From NCBI GenBank assembly GCA_000231825.2, contig JH720345.1, positions 186,001 to 250,000 of the forward strand: a stretch of DNA of 64,000 nt, given 5' to 3'. Below, piece by piece: positions 1-13,800 of the stretch. Made by a program: the position numbers and the translations under genes. The DNA comes from Tetrahymena elliotti 4EA. Lineage: Eukaryota; Ciliophora; Oligohymenophorea; Hymenostomatida; Tetrahymenidae. The notes under the pieces were generated by a model. The model was given only the letters and a program-made list of their open reading frames with translations, had not been told where the DNA came from and searched no databases. Position 1 is the stretch's first letter; each line of letters begins with the position of its first letter.

Positions 1-1178
<1,178 letters not shown>

Positions 1179-1736
1179 GTAGAGTTTCATAAAGTTTCAA
1201 TTAAATTTCAAGAAAAATGATATAAACATAAGCAAATAATATTTAAAACAATATTTTTAATTTAGATATATATTAAAATATATTTTAATTGATTCATTTA
1301 ATACTAGTAATTGAAGATATGTTAAATTATTCAATTAAAAAGAATAAGTAATTTTGAAATTTAATTTACGAAATAAAGATTTATTTATTTGAGAAGGTTA
1401 AATGAGAATATTCAATAAATATAAGCAAAAAGTTTTATGTTTAATTTTTTAACATCTTCATAAGAGTTAATGAATGAGTAATTGCATATTTTAAAATAGA
1501 AAATATCTTATGAGAAACAATTTTTCAAATTTTAATCTTTGATATTTAATAATTATAATAACATATAAAATATAAATAAATGTGATCGCGGTATAAATAA
1601 TATTTCTGTTTATCTATATTATTAGTACTAAGAATTTAAATTTTTAAGTTTATTAATTTTTAAAATTTGTAGTATTTTTGATGACAAATTAATATAAAGA
1701 AAAGGAATATTTTAGATAGAAATATAATTCAAAAAA
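1179..1736. other. Intergenic, no gene seen
   Basis: Very AT-rich spacer between two + strand genes. No frame holds a protein-like reading and no RNA gene was recognised. It should contain the 3' UTR of the katanin-like gene and the promoter of the first tetraspan gene, but no specific element stands out. Confidence 0.6.
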
Positions 1737-2516
1737 ATGCTATCAAATGTAAATTGTTTTTTGAGTGAGTGATAGTTAAAATAGGATTTAAATTAATAGG
1801 TAAATAATGGATGCTAAGCATAATTAATTTTACTTTTGTTAGCTTTAAATATTTTGATTGGAACAGGTTCTGCAATATTATTTACTTACATGAGTGCAAA
1901 TTCTTGTTCAAGAGCATTTTAAGCAGCAGCTGGAGCTTCATATACATACATTATTTTAAGTTTTCTTTAGCTATCAGTGACGTATTCATGGAAATAAATA
2001 CCAGTTTAGTTAACTTTTTTATTTTATGTATTTGTTTTCTTTGATATGGTTGTAACATTAGCGCTATCTGTTACTTAATCATACTGCAGCTATAATATAT
2101 GTATAAATAATCTAAATGAAACAGGTAAATATTTCTAAGAATAGAACTTCATTTAATAGGATATATCAAATTAAATAAATATAGAATTCTACAACTGGTT
2201 TAATAGTTCTAGTGTGAGGAATAAAATTTCTGTATCTTGTTATGACTCAGTATAAAACATAGAATTAGCAGTTTTATAAGTTGTTTAGCTATATAAGAGT
2301 GATACTACATATACTTATGGAGATTAGTTTAGTATACATTATGGATGGTCTATTACGCTTAGTGTTTTAATGATGGTAATATCATTTGCTACTCTCTCAA
2401 TAACATATAAAGCAATATTTAGTTGTAATGGATGTGTAGTAAGAAAATCTGATTTTTAAAAGACATATTTTTAATTTTCTGACGATGAAGACGATGATGA
2501 TGATGAAGAAAATTGA
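1737..2516 (+). CDS. Small four-TM membrane protein, copy 1 of a tandem pair
   Basis: A membrane protein of about 245 residues, not recognised as a named family. Start ATG at 1737 gives MLSN, followed by a short intron (about 1749-1784, 36 nt) that joins in phase to DLNQQVNNGCQAQLILLLLA. Hydrophobic segments in order: LILLLLALNILIGTGSAILF; YIILSFLQLSV; LTFLFYVFVFFDMVVTLAL; then a polar, Asn/Gln-rich loop of about 90 residues; then WSITLSVLMMVISFATL. Cysteines occur in NSCS after TM1, in SYCSYNIC after TM3 and in CNGC after TM4. The C terminus is acidic (SDDEDDDDDEEN) before TGA 2514-2516. The next + strand gene shares the same cysteine and GW landmarks, so this is one of two paralogs. The small first exon is inferred. 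Confidence 0.72.
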
Positions 2517-3574
2517 TTACAGATGAGAAATTTAATATAAATTTAACGAAATAAAATCTAAAGATGCCTAATGAAAAAATGTTTTTTATAAATTAGGATA
2601 GAATTTAATTCTATTAGTTGAAATATAACTTAATAAATATGATTTCTAAAAATAATATTAATACTAACTAAAAATTATAATTAAATTCATGCTAATTTTA
2701 TTAAATATATAATTGCAATACTTTTTAAGGTGGTTCAAAGATATATCACCTTTTTTTCAATTTTACAATCTCTTTTTTAAAATTATTTTGAGACTAAAAT
2801 TACCTAAAACTTAAATATTTCCTATTTTTGCTAATATTTTTTTAATTTAATTTATTATTGATTCAAAAAATTGAATGTAAACCATTTTTGAAAGTCCAAA
2901 AGATTTTCATATTATATACTGGATCTATATTAATCTATATGTTCATTTTAATAATCACATGAAACAAAGAAATTTATTTAGTAAAATTTATTTGGCAACT
3001 CTATCTAATTTCTTGAAGAAAAATTTGTAAAATATGGTAATTAAAACTGATTTTGATTATTGAAATAAATTAGTTCATTATTAATGCCAGAAAAAAAGTA
3101 AAAATAAATTAATACGTAAATTAAATTTTCTTTATCTTACACCTAAATTTAATTAAATTAATAGATTTCTTAACTTGAATGAAATTAAGAAATCATATTT
3201 TCTATGATCGAATTATATTTACATAATTAATGTAAATATATAAATTTGTTGCAATTTTATTGAAAATACTTAGATTTTATAAAATGAATGATTTTTTACC
3301 TTAAAGGATAATGTATTCTTGGTTTTAGAATTGGTAATCAAGAAATATAATAAGTATGAGCCAAGTTTGACTTTAACAGTTAATTACTGGACTTTATTTT
3401 CAATCAAGTCTAATTTTAAGTCAGCTAAACGTATAATTAATAAACAGTTGGTTATTAATTAAATGTAAAAATAAGTATAAGGTTTATACTATTTAAATTA
3501 CCCTTAATATCTTTGCTAATTTTATAATATTTAAAATAAAAAACTTTAAGAAAAGAATCAAAGAAAGAATAAAA
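2517..3574. other. Intergenic, no gene seen
   Basis: About 1 kb of AT-rich spacer between the two tetraspan paralogs. No coding-like frame, tRNA or clear repeat was found on either strand. Confidence 0.55.
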
Positions 3575-4259
3575 ATGTACACAAAGGTAAATATAGCAAT
3601 TATTATTTATTATTAAATATACTTAATGCTAATATATAAAATAGGTCAAAGGAGATAAAAAAGCTATCATATCTATTCTATTTATACTACTTTGTATGTG
3701 TGTAGCTTTTGCAACAGGTGTTATTTTTTCATATATGGCTGATAACGGTTGTTCTAAGGTTTATATTGTTGTAGCTTGCTTTAGTTTCTTCTATTTTGGA
3801 GCCAATCTTTTACTTTTCATTTCTCCTAGAGCTTGGGATAGAGAAGCAAATTTATTCTGGTTGCTTTTATTCATTGGTGTAGTAGTTGTTTCTTTGCTTG
3901 GTTTGGGTTATTCTATTGCTCAATCAGCTTGTGATCTTACTATATGTGGAAGAGATTACTAAAATCATGCAGATGATTTTTGGACCAATTTCAACTCTAA
4001 CAACAGAAAGAAAAATTTTGAAGATGTTGCTTGTGATAGATATAATGATGACTGGTTAACAGGATCAGTAGTAGCCTATATGGGAACCTATGGATAAACT
4101 TGCACTGGAAGCACATTCTATATGAAAAGAGGCTGGCCTATTTCTTTCAGTGTCATTTAATCACTCCTTAGTATTATTCAATTAATCTTAACTTTCATGA
4201 ACTTATACACATGTGGAGGTTGCAAACCAAAGCCTGTTAGTAAGGGAGTTTCATATTGA
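3575..4259 (+). CDS. Small four-TM membrane protein, copy 2 of a tandem pair
   Basis: Tetraspan-like protein of about 208 residues, family not recognised. Exon 1 is 3575-3586 (MYTK); intron 3587-3644 joins in phase to VKGDKKAIISILF; stop TGA 4257-4259. Hydrophobic segments: AIISILFILLCMCVAFATGV, YIVVACFSFFYFGANLLLFI, FWLLLFIGVVVVSLLGLGYS, then an extracellular-type polar loop with cysteines (VACDRYNDD, GQTCTGSTF) and a last TM beginning GWPISFSVIQSLLSIIQLIL. It ends CGGCKPKPVSKGVSY. Landmarks shared with the upstream gene are FxYMxxNxCS after TM1, SxxQSxCxxxIC after TM3, a GW at the start of TM4 and CxGC after it. Same strand and same exon plan argue for tandem duplication followed by strong divergence. 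Role unknown. Confidence 0.82.
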
Positions 4260-4933
4260 AAAAAATGAATTCAAAACATATAACTTATCAAAAATACATT
4301 ACATTTGTTAACTTTACATTAATATTTATCTACTAATTACAGTATGTTATTTCTTATTATTATTTTTATTCAAAAAATCTAGAATTTTATATTTTAATGA
4401 GCAAAAAAAATTTTGATTCATGTGGATATTTTTGCTGACATTATTAATATTAATTTTTAAGAGGTTTCTTATATAAGCTGTAACCTACAAAAAAATCTGA
4501 TTATTTTAGAAAGATTAATTAATTCAAATCTAAATAAATTATGTAAAAAAAATTCTATCATGTTTTCTGTATTTGAGAAATTACAACAAAAATATTGCAA
4601 GATCATAAATAAAGAAAGTTATAAGTCTTTAATTTATGATAAGTTAGTATCATTCTTTCTCAATTACAAAAATTTTCAATATTAAATATTCAAATGGATT
4701 TATAAATACAGTAAAATCTATTAAGTTGAGAATCTGATATGTTTAGTGGATTAACTTAATAAATTGGGCAAAAAACTCCAGTCCCAAATGTACCCAACTT
4801 AATAGATTTTACTGTACATAATCAATAATCTTAAAACATTACCTATGAGTTAGTATTCTTTCAAGAAATGACAGGATAAAACAAATAGAAAATAAATTTA
4901 AGATCTCTGAATTCCTAAAATAAATAATTTTAA
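4260..4933. other. Intergenic between convergent genes; contains an inverted repeat
   Basis: AT-rich spacer between the 3' end of the second tetraspan gene (+) and the 3' end of the WD40 gene (-). Apart from the 22-bp inverted repeat at 4707-4816 nothing is recognised. Confidence 0.6.
4707..4816. repeat. Perfect 22-bp inverted repeat with 66-nt spacer
   Basis: The left arm at 4707-4728 (TACAGTAAAATCTATTAAGT plus TG) is the exact reverse complement of the right arm at 4795-4816. The match breaks immediately outside both arms. The spacer contains a partial extra copy of the arm motif (AACTTAATAAATTGGG at about 4753-4768). It lies between two convergent 3' ends, so it could be a transcript hairpin, a bidirectional 3'-end signal or a small relic with terminal inverted repeats. 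No target-site duplication is obvious. Confidence 0.7.
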
Positions 4934-7196
4934 TCAACTATTACTGATATACATATTAATTAGATAATCATTGCTGGGTAATTACAAAATTTATTTAAAT
5001 TATTATTTTATTTATTTTAACTTTTAATGATTCTTCATGCATATTTCACAGCTTTTGTAAAAATTATTGTTTTAGTTTTCTAAATCCGAGCATTCAAACA
5101 CATCATCAGCCATATGATAAAAGTGATTCTAATTTTTATATACTTCTCCATTATCTTTACTCTAATTTGCAAATAAGTTTTATTTTTATTAAATTAAATT
5201 TTTATTTACTTCTTCATTTAAAGATGAGTCTGATTCTTCTTTATCTTCTTCATCAAAACACATTTAATTTTTAATTAGTGTTTTCATCTATTAAAAATTA
5301 ATTAAAATAAGGAAATGCTTCTAAACTAAAGAATGTTACAATTTTTTTTATGATTTGCAGCGATTATTATTAATTTTCTTCATCTCTTAAAGCCATCGTT
5401 AGCACATTAGCCCAAGAAAGAGGTTATGAATAGGTAAAATTATTTTTATGGAAAATAGATAATATAAAATCACCATGGTCTTGCATTAATTATTAAAATT
5501 CCTATTTATAAGAGTTAATTTTTATTTTTTTTTATTTAGAAGTATTATTTTTACATTAACATTTTTATCTCCTTTCTTAGATTTTGCCTATCTCTTCTTT
5601 TAATTTTCTTTTTCTTTCTAAAATAAAATATTTAAACTTAAGTTAATTTAGATTAAAAACATCATTTTTAAACTGTAAAAAATTAATTGACAATTTATTT
5701 TTTTTAATATTTATAAATTTAATACCCTAATTTATTCTGAGTTTAAAGAAGGTCCACAAAAATAAATATCACTATCTTAAGTACAAGAATAAGCAAATTC
5801 AAATTTAGATGTAGCAGATCTAGGTTAAACAATGTGAACAATTTGGTTATTTACAAAATACTGAGTTTCAATTTCACCATTTGAAGTTTTATAAATAATA
5901 ATCTTTTATCATTTAATATAATTTTTATAAAAGACTTTTAAAGAGATTATTTTACTCTATTATCTTCTGAACCAGTAATTATACTTTCTTCGTTATTCAT
6001 GAAAAGAGCTGGAATGTTATAGCCTTCACAACGATGCTGAGTATATTCTTATACATATCCTTTAACCTCTGTTTCACTGAAGGAAGGCTTATAAAGAAAT
6101 ATTTTTATATAAGAAAATAAAAAATTTTATTTACAATATATCTTATATCCCAAAGTCTCAAAGAGCTGTCTCTGCCCGAAGTTAAAATATTATATTGATT
6201 ATCACTAAAACAAGCAGAATTGAGCTTCTTAAGATGAGAATAGAACTTAGTTGTAATAAAAAAAATAATTTATTTCATGGTATTTTAATAAAAAAGAAAT
6301 TAAGAATAGAATCATTTTATTAAATTTTATTTGATAATTTAAACAAACTTTAAAATTACTTTAAAAGTTGGTTTATTTGTGTCTCTTACATCATAAATTT
6401 ATATAATGGAATCTCTAGTTCCAACCAAAAATTCTGATGAATTTTATTTGAATCCTAAAGCATTAACTGTATTTATATTATCTTAACTTCTGTTATGCTT
6501 TATTCTGTGCAATACTTTTTTCTTTTCTAAATCCCAATAATAAACATTAGATCCTACACATCCAGAAAGCATTTTATTGTTATCATTTGATATAGAAAGG
6601 CATCTAAGCCAATCCTAATGTTCTTCCAAACTAGAAATAAATAATAATTTTAATTATATTTTAATTAGAGCAAATAATAATTACCTATCAATACATTTTT
6701 CTCCTTTCCATATTTTAATTGTCTTATCTAATGAACAGGTAGCTAATAATTATTCTTCTTCTTATTCTTTGAACCAAACCTAAATTTTTTATTAAAATAC
6801 TATATTCCATCTAAAAAATCATAATAAACTATAATACGATGCATGTAACTATTTCATTATGACCTTCTAATATTCCAAGCTACTATTAATTTAAAACTCC
6901 CCATAATTTGATTTCATGATCCTCTTTTAATATTTTAAATAATTTCCATTTTGCAAAAAGAATAAAAAATTAGTAAAATATGATAAATAAAATTTGAAAT
7001 TACAAGTAGAAAAGGCTAGTTTTTCTCCAATTTTATCAAACTGCATTGCATAAATGCAATTCTATTATGCCACATTTTAATTTTATTCAGGTATTCCATT
7101 TTGAATAAACTTTGTTTACCACAATTCGCAAATATTATCTCTTAAAATATCAGATGATTCCTTTTCATAACTTGAAAAGCAATTATTCTTCTTCAT
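4934..7196 (-). CDS. WD40-repeat protein with acidic/Gln-rich C-terminal extension
   Basis: A beta-propeller scaffold protein of about 560 residues in roughly nine exons; the exact family is not identified. ATG at 7196 gives MKKNNCFSSYEKE; the first intron starts at 7003. Propeller blades show GH...WD-type signatures: TQDHEIKLWG, EGHNEIVWF with LATCSLDKTIKIWKG, CLSISNDNNKMLSG with GSNVYYWDLEK, FLVGTRDSIIQIYDVRD, ILTSGRDSSLRLWDIRY, and SIITGSEDNRIIIYK. After the last blade (IVHIVQPRSATSKFEFAYS) the frame runs on through a Lys/Gln-rich segment, a helical stretch (PLSWANVLTMALRDEENQQQ) and an acidic tail (FDEEDKEESDSS) to TGA 4934-4936. The tail is in phase across two more introns, so I include it, with less certainty than the propeller. 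Many TAA/TAG codons are read as Gln. Confidence 0.82.
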
Positions 7197-7776
7197 CTAT
7201 AATAGAATAAATAAATTTATGATTAACAATAGAAAGAAATATCATTTAATAATTTCTCACTTTTCTGCTAAAATTATAAATATCATTTTTTCGTAATTCT
7301 GTATATTAACATGTATGATTCCTATAATTTTCCTCAATCAAATAGCTATTTCAATTTAGAGAAATTTATCGATAACTGTTTTATTTTTAAAATATAAGCT
7401 TTACTTGATAGCTTAATTGTCGTAAATTCTATCCATACAAATCTATTTGCTTAACCAAGCTTCTAATTTTATTTTTATTCTATTTTAGTACCTATTAAAT
7501 ACTATGAAACACTTACTTTAGTACTTTTTAAAAATTAATTAGTTCTATCAAAATTTTAATTTTTAGTAATAATAAAGCAAGAGTATCAAATTTTTTTTAC
7601 AACAATCATTTGAAATAAATTAAGGTTAAAATCAATCCTATTTTTAAAAAGTTTTTTATTTGCTATTTTAATCAAATTTAATAAAATTATTTTTCTTTTT
7701 AATGAAAACAATTAAATAAAAAATAATTAAATTTATTTATTTAATTCTTTTATAAAACTCATTTCAAAATAAAAAA
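7197..7776. other. Intergenic, no gene seen
   Basis: AT-rich region upstream of the WD40 gene, extending to the 3' side of the tRNA-Val gene. The part next to the tRNA holds the expected T-rich pol III stop on the minus strand (A-run at about 7770-7776). Nothing else is supported. Confidence 0.55.
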
Positions 7777-7849
7777 TGATTCCTCCGAGGTTTGAACTCG
7801 GGACCTTCAGTGTGTTAGACTGACGTGATAACCACTACACTAAGGAATC
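7777..7849 (-). tRNA. tRNA-Val (anticodon AAC)
   Basis: A 73-nt minus-strand cloverleaf. Acceptor stem GATTCCT pairs with AGGAATC, followed by discriminator A. The D arm has TAGTGTAGTGGTTATCAC (A box), the anticodon stem-loop is TCAGT-CTAACAC-ACTGA with anticodon AAC, the variable loop leads into GGTCCC, and the T arm contains GAGTTCAAACCTC (B box). No intron and no encoded CCA. A T-run follows on the minus strand. Overall sequence resembles eukaryotic tRNA-Val(AAC). Confidence 0.96.
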
Positions 7850-8023
7850 GCTTCTGCAAATTTTAAAATTATGTAATTTTTATTTAAGATATTTTGGATT
7901 TGAAAAAGTAATTAATGATATCTACACTTATCTTAAAAGCATGAAAATACTTTTATAACCAGTTAAAAATTTAACAATAAATTAAAATAAATTAGCCTTC
8001 CTTATTCAGTTAAGAATAAATAT

Positions 8024-10598
8024 TCATATATTTTATTTATTGTATTATTTATTACTCACATAGATCCTTTCATTCTATATTAATATTTTTAATTACTAGT
8101 CTTTTTAACTTTTTAGATATTTTGTGAATATTTTATATTTAATCTAATCTCCATTACTATTTAGCTCTATTTTATAGTTAAGTACTACTTAATATTAAAC
8201 TTAAAAATCTAATATTACCTTAGTAGGAATTTAAGAGATTTAATTCTATCTAGCTCTTTAAGCTCTCTAGCAACAGGCTACAACTCAAAATTAGAAGATG
8301 CCCTATTATTAAATAAAGACTTAATATTAAACTTTCTAACTAGAATTTAATATGTACTTAAAAGCTAAACTTAATGTACTCAACTTAGTTATGGCTTTGC
8401 AAATTTATATGATTTGGATAATGTCATTTTAGTTAAGATCTCTTTTTTTATTGAGTAATATAAATTTTGAATAAAAACTTTATATTAATTTTACGTATGA
8501 CTGAAAGTAAAAGCTTCTAAGTATTTTAAACTATTAAGTGTGTTTTATAAGCAGTCAAGAGGTATGATTTAAGTTATATGCCTTGTTTATAAAAATAAAT
8601 AAGTTTTAAATTCTTCAATTATAAATTTAATTACTCTAGCCTTAATTTTAATGTTTTTAAATTCTTAAATTGAGTGAGACTCTCAAAGAATTTAATGGCT
8701 CCACTTTCAAGAGTATTTTCACTTTTATTTATTTAATAGAATGTTATGATGATATAATAGAAGCAAGTATACCTTATATTAATATCTAGAATAGTTAGGT
8801 TACTTGATTTAGGCTCATTTTGAGTTTGTAAAAAATCAACAATTTAGTTTCTCTTCAGATTAATTACCATCTACTATAAAAAAGTATTATTTAGAAGGGT
8901 TGTATACAAAGCATTAGCACCAGTTTATTAGATCTAATTTTATCTAAGAATATATTTGAATTTATGGTGTTATTCTTGTTAATTAATTTTATTTACCCAA
9001 TAATCAACTTTGCACATTTTAGATTCTTAAATTCTTAAAATTATTTAGAAAGGGCATTTATACCCTTAAAATCTATCTAATTATATCTTTGAAAAATGTT
9101 CATAATTTTTTATACTTAATTAAAATTTACGATAAATCAATCTGAATTTCTTTAGTAAAAGCATAGATACTCAAATACTTAGCTAAAATAACAAGGATAT
9201 TGTCATTCATAAAATTAAATCTATTTATTAATAAATTATGTGTCATAGAATGTTAAAATTATGTATATTTTGTAATATTTTGATAGCAATTGAGATAAAC
9301 TGTAAATAAGTTTTGAATCTAACTAATTACTGCATTCCTAGAGTTAATTTATATTTAATTTTTTGACTATTTGTTTACTAAATATTTTTACCTTAAATTC
9401 AAAGAAAATACTTCAAGATTATTCAATTTATTAGGGATTGTTTCATTTTCCTCTCTGATCTCTATTGGAGATTTTAATTTATTTTTTCTAAAATATTGTT
9501 TGTTTGTTAGATATGAATATTTGCATAAAAATCCAAATTTACTCTAGCACTAAACCATATAGTTTTAAGAATTTCAAATCATTGACACATGAAATCAGAT
9601 TAATGGCTCCTATTGTATCAATTTAATTTTTACTATTACAATAAATATACATTTTAATTGGATTAATTTGAAAAATATGTTATTACGATAAATCTATTGT
9701 GATATCTTGTAAAAGTTTTTATATTTTTATAGCTTTAGATATTTGTATTGCACCACCATCACCAACTTAATTAGAAATAAAATTTAAATGAAAGACTTAT
9801 AGCTATATCTATTGCTCATTTAATTTTATGAAAGGATCAAATAGAAGCTCTACTGAATAATTATCAAAGGAATCACATCTATTTTCATATTATTTATAGG
9901 CTTAAAATCCTTAAAATAATTATTTTTTACTAAATTCTTGCAAAAAAACATTCAAATCTAGTAGTGCTACCAAAGAATTTCTTAATCTGGTTGTTCTCGT
10001 TTTACACTTTTCCCCTAAGAAATAAAATGAGTTATAATCATACATTATCAGGTAGATATTACTATGTTGTAATCACAATTTTTTTTAAGTTAGTATTTTC
10101 TAAAATACTAGCAACATGAACACTTTCAGTAGAAGTAAATTAGTCTAGCCTTATTTAATTTGTTATATAGATAGATAAATATTTATATAACAATATGTAT
10201 TTTACTGAACATGGAGTTTCACAATTTTTAAGAATTCCAAATGCAGAAAAGATTCTCCAATAACTTGTAAGCTTTTGAAACTTATGAGTCTTGTTCTTTG
10301 AAGAATAAATGTTTTGAATAGTTAATAAGAAGAACAAATTATATTTACTCTAAACCTAAATCTAAAAATTCAGTGTTCTAAAAATTTTTTATTTAAGATT
10401 TGAAAGCGTTTGATTATTGGTCGTTTATAAAGGCTCTTTTATATAATAGAGATAGATATTAAATTGTTTGCATTTTTAAATTTAAAAGTACTGTAGATAT
10501 AGGATTAGATCAGAATTATTTTGTTTCTAAAAGATTTTTGTTGATAAAATTTGAAGTATTTTAGAGCTTTATTTTTCTCTTGCACAAGTTATTCCCAT
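8024..10598 (-). CDS. Leucine-rich-repeat protein, many small exons
   Basis: LRR protein of the ribonuclease-inhibitor style common in ciliates, probably a protein-interaction scaffold; partner unknown. ATG at 10598 (MGITCAREKQSSKILQIL) and TGA at 8024-8026. Repeats recognisable from LxxLxLxL cores: FLDLGLE, HLEFLKIVKLHVQ, ILENTNLKKIVITTQ, GGAIQISKAIKIQKLLQDI, CVNDLKFLKLYGL, KLNNLEVFSLNLR, SNLTILDINIR, GAIKFFESLTQFKNLKTLKL, LNSLKYLEAFTFS, RIKSLKFLLR and a final KDQQLKILIQ. Introns often fall just after the LRR strand core (for example after DLGLE and DINIR), so exons roughly match repeats, suggesting growth by exon duplication. The repeats are very degenerate; some exon borders are uncertain and one repeat may be wrongly spliced, but most of the length shows the pattern in one orientation. 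Confidence 0.66.
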
Positions 10599-10874
10599 CT
10601 AAATATATAATTACTTATTTTTAATTAACAAAATTTATTTATAAAAATTGCAACAAAATTTTTAATTAAGATAAATATTGTCTTTCACCTCAAAATAAAA
10701 AACATCTCAAAAATTTATTTTTATTAAATGTTTGTTTATTTAAAATCCACTTTACACTTTTATTTAATACACAATTAAAAATTAAATTCAACTTACCAAT
10801 TCTGATTATTTTATTACATAAATTTATTATTTTAATTTCGGTGAAATCTCAAAAATTCATTTTATTAAAATATT

Positions 10875-13800
10875 TCAATCTTTCTTTACAATAAATGTTT
10901 GAGTTTATTCAGGTGGTTGATTTACTTTACTCATATTTTATCTTGAAGAAAACATCAAATTTGCGTCAGATGGAAAATTTATATGAAATCTTTCAGTGGG
11001 TGAAACAATCTTTTTGTTTGCTTCAAAAGAATCAGAAAAAAAGTTCAAGTTCTTTTTATTTGTTGAATTCTTTTTTGGACTATTCAGATTTAACTTGCTG
11101 TTTAGAGTATTTATAATAATCACATCTTAATTTGAAAAGTTGCTATTTATTCTCAATAAATCTTTTTAAGTAGGGGTTTAGTTTTTTGTTGCTTATCCTC
11201 CCAGTTAATCTTTTTAAATTAAGGTTAATATACATGTTAGATAAATATAATTAAAAGTACTTATCATTTATGCCTATGAGTATGTAGGAGATATTTCTGT
11301 TTTATGACTAGGAAGTGATTATAGGTTAAGCTTTAATCTTACAAGTGGTAACTTATTCTCAAAGACTATGTGCTATACCTTTTTCCATCCTCTATGGAAT
11401 ATTAAACAACTTTTTTGTTCTTTAAAAATAAAACCAAAGATTTTTGGAGCACATTTCATTAAAAACTGGATAGTTGAATAAAAGAACCACTTCTGATTAA
11501 AAATAATTTTTTCTCTTAAAATAGAATGTAAAAAGTATATTATGATTCCTATGTTTAGAATACCCACCAATACAACTGAAACAACTTGTAATTTTGGATC
11601 ATATGTATAATTATTTATGACTCCTAACTAATAGCAAATGATCATTATGAATGTAACCATGAAGTCTAATTTATTTTATATTTTTGTCTTATAAGGCTTA
11701 TTGCTATTTGTTAGCATTAAATACAAAAGTGAAATCAAACTTAAAATCACAGATTTAAATAGCTATTATTAAGAAAAGTAAGTAGATGCTATATAAATTA
11801 ACGTCCTGTATGACATTCTTATTATTTCCCAATAATATTTCTTAGGGTGATATTCTTAAAAGAAAAAGCCAAACTTTAGATAGAAGGACACTTTATATAA
11901 ATTATTTCTTTATTTATATAATTTGTAAAATATAAATAAAGGAAAAACTATTGTAATTAGAACTAAAATAGGAAAAGATACTCTTTAAGCATATAAAATA
12001 TGATGAGGAGTCTCACACTCAAATTAACTATCAGCTAAAATATAGTATTAAGTACCGATTTTCTAACAAGATATAATATTAACTATAATCTATACTAAAT
12101 TCAAGTAAACAGAGTAATAAACATACATCCCTGAAGTTTAAACCATCCTTATTTTATAAATTTCAACAAATGAGAATTTTTAGAATTAAATTTGATGAAT
12201 TTTTTCAAAAATTATAAAAATGGTTGAAGCTTGTTTATTTATTTTAATCTGAAAGAAAATATTAATTGCATAATTTCAAAATATTCTTTCTTTTTATCTA
12301 TTTTTAGGTTTTTTAAATAGTCAAATATTTTTTGAAAAAGGGATTGATCAAATAAGAAGTGATAATTAAATAACACACTTCATTTCATTTATTTATTTGA
12401 AGATATGTGGTTTTTGTATCAATTTTTTATAGGATGAATTCTTATTTGATGAATATGGATATTATTCACTTTTTTCATACTTTTGATTAAGAAGTAAAAG
12501 AAAAATTAAAAAAAAAACAATTTACAGTAGGATTATTTTAAAAATAGATGAGGCTTTATATTTTCTCTTCCTAAAAAAGATATAAATAGATGAAAGGATA
12601 ACTGCTAGCAAGAAATAGGCTAAACTGTTAATGTACAGCCATATCAATCTTAAGTAAACTATTTCTATATATTTATGATATCCCAACTTTATAAATGCAA
12701 AATCAAGGGAATAAATACTAGTTTCTAATGGATTTCCTATAAATACTACAGTACTCAAAAATGCTTCAGGTATTTTAAATCTAAACTAAAGCAAAATTTG
12801 AAGCATTTAAAAATAACCCACAAAAAATTTGACTAAAGAACTAAATCCGCTTTTACTTAAAGTAACTTAAAAGTTAATTAAACCTGCTTTTTTTAAGAAA
12901 AACATTATCAGCTAATTTGTCATTTATTTATTAATTTTTATCACAGAATATCCTTAATAAACACTAAAAATTAAAACCAATAAAATTGTTATAACTATTT
13001 CCTTTGCAAACCCATCGTTTTTTTCAAATTTGTTGCAATTAAATTTACCACTCTTACCATAAAAATAATCTTTATATATCACATTCAAATAATCACAACT
13101 TTCACATCTTGGTCCAAATCCTCCTTCACTGCATTACATTAAACTATTGTTAATTATAATTTTAATTTAAATACACTGATTGCTATTTTACTTTGGGTTT
13201 TATCTTGTACATTTCAGTGGTTGATTAAAACATTCCTCAATAATATCTGTTTCTAGTTATCTCCAGTACCCTTACATAGCTATTATTTAATTTCCTTCAC
13301 ATGATAATGAATAGTCAGGGCATATTTAGCACTTTTAATCTTTATTAAGAGGTTTTTGCAAAGAATAAGTATTGTTTTAGCATAGGCAGCACTAGAAATA
13401 TTATTTATTTTAAGAGTTTAAATATTCTTGTATAATTTCACCTTCTACACATTCTCTAAATTCAACATTTACAGGCTTGGAAAGGTTTGTGATAATAGAC
13501 TTTAAAGTCATTGGTATATATTTAATAGGAGCATAAATATAGAATTAAGATTTTTGTTTTGGAGAAAGCAAAAATGAAGATTCTATTTCTATGTATTCAT
13601 ATCCTTATTTTTCGTCTTTTTAAATAACTCCATTCAATTCTATTTAATTTGAAATAGAATCAAAAATAATTTCCTCAGAGAATATATTGACCAATTTATA
13701 TTACTTGAGCTCTTAAATTAAATCAGTAAATTAATCATCAATTATTTTGACATTAAATAATTTTAAAAGTGAATCTTTTTCATCATAATATTTTAAATAA

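Noticed and set aside
1811..2044. 77-codon + ORF starting at 1811
   Set aside because: Wrong frame: the adjacent frame gives a full tetraspan protein with an acidic tail that matches the downstream paralog.
10895..11116. 73-codon + strand standard-code ORF
   Set aside because: It is opposite the well-supported Ser/Asn-rich C-terminal tail of the giant minus-strand gene, which reads in one frame to TGA at 10875.
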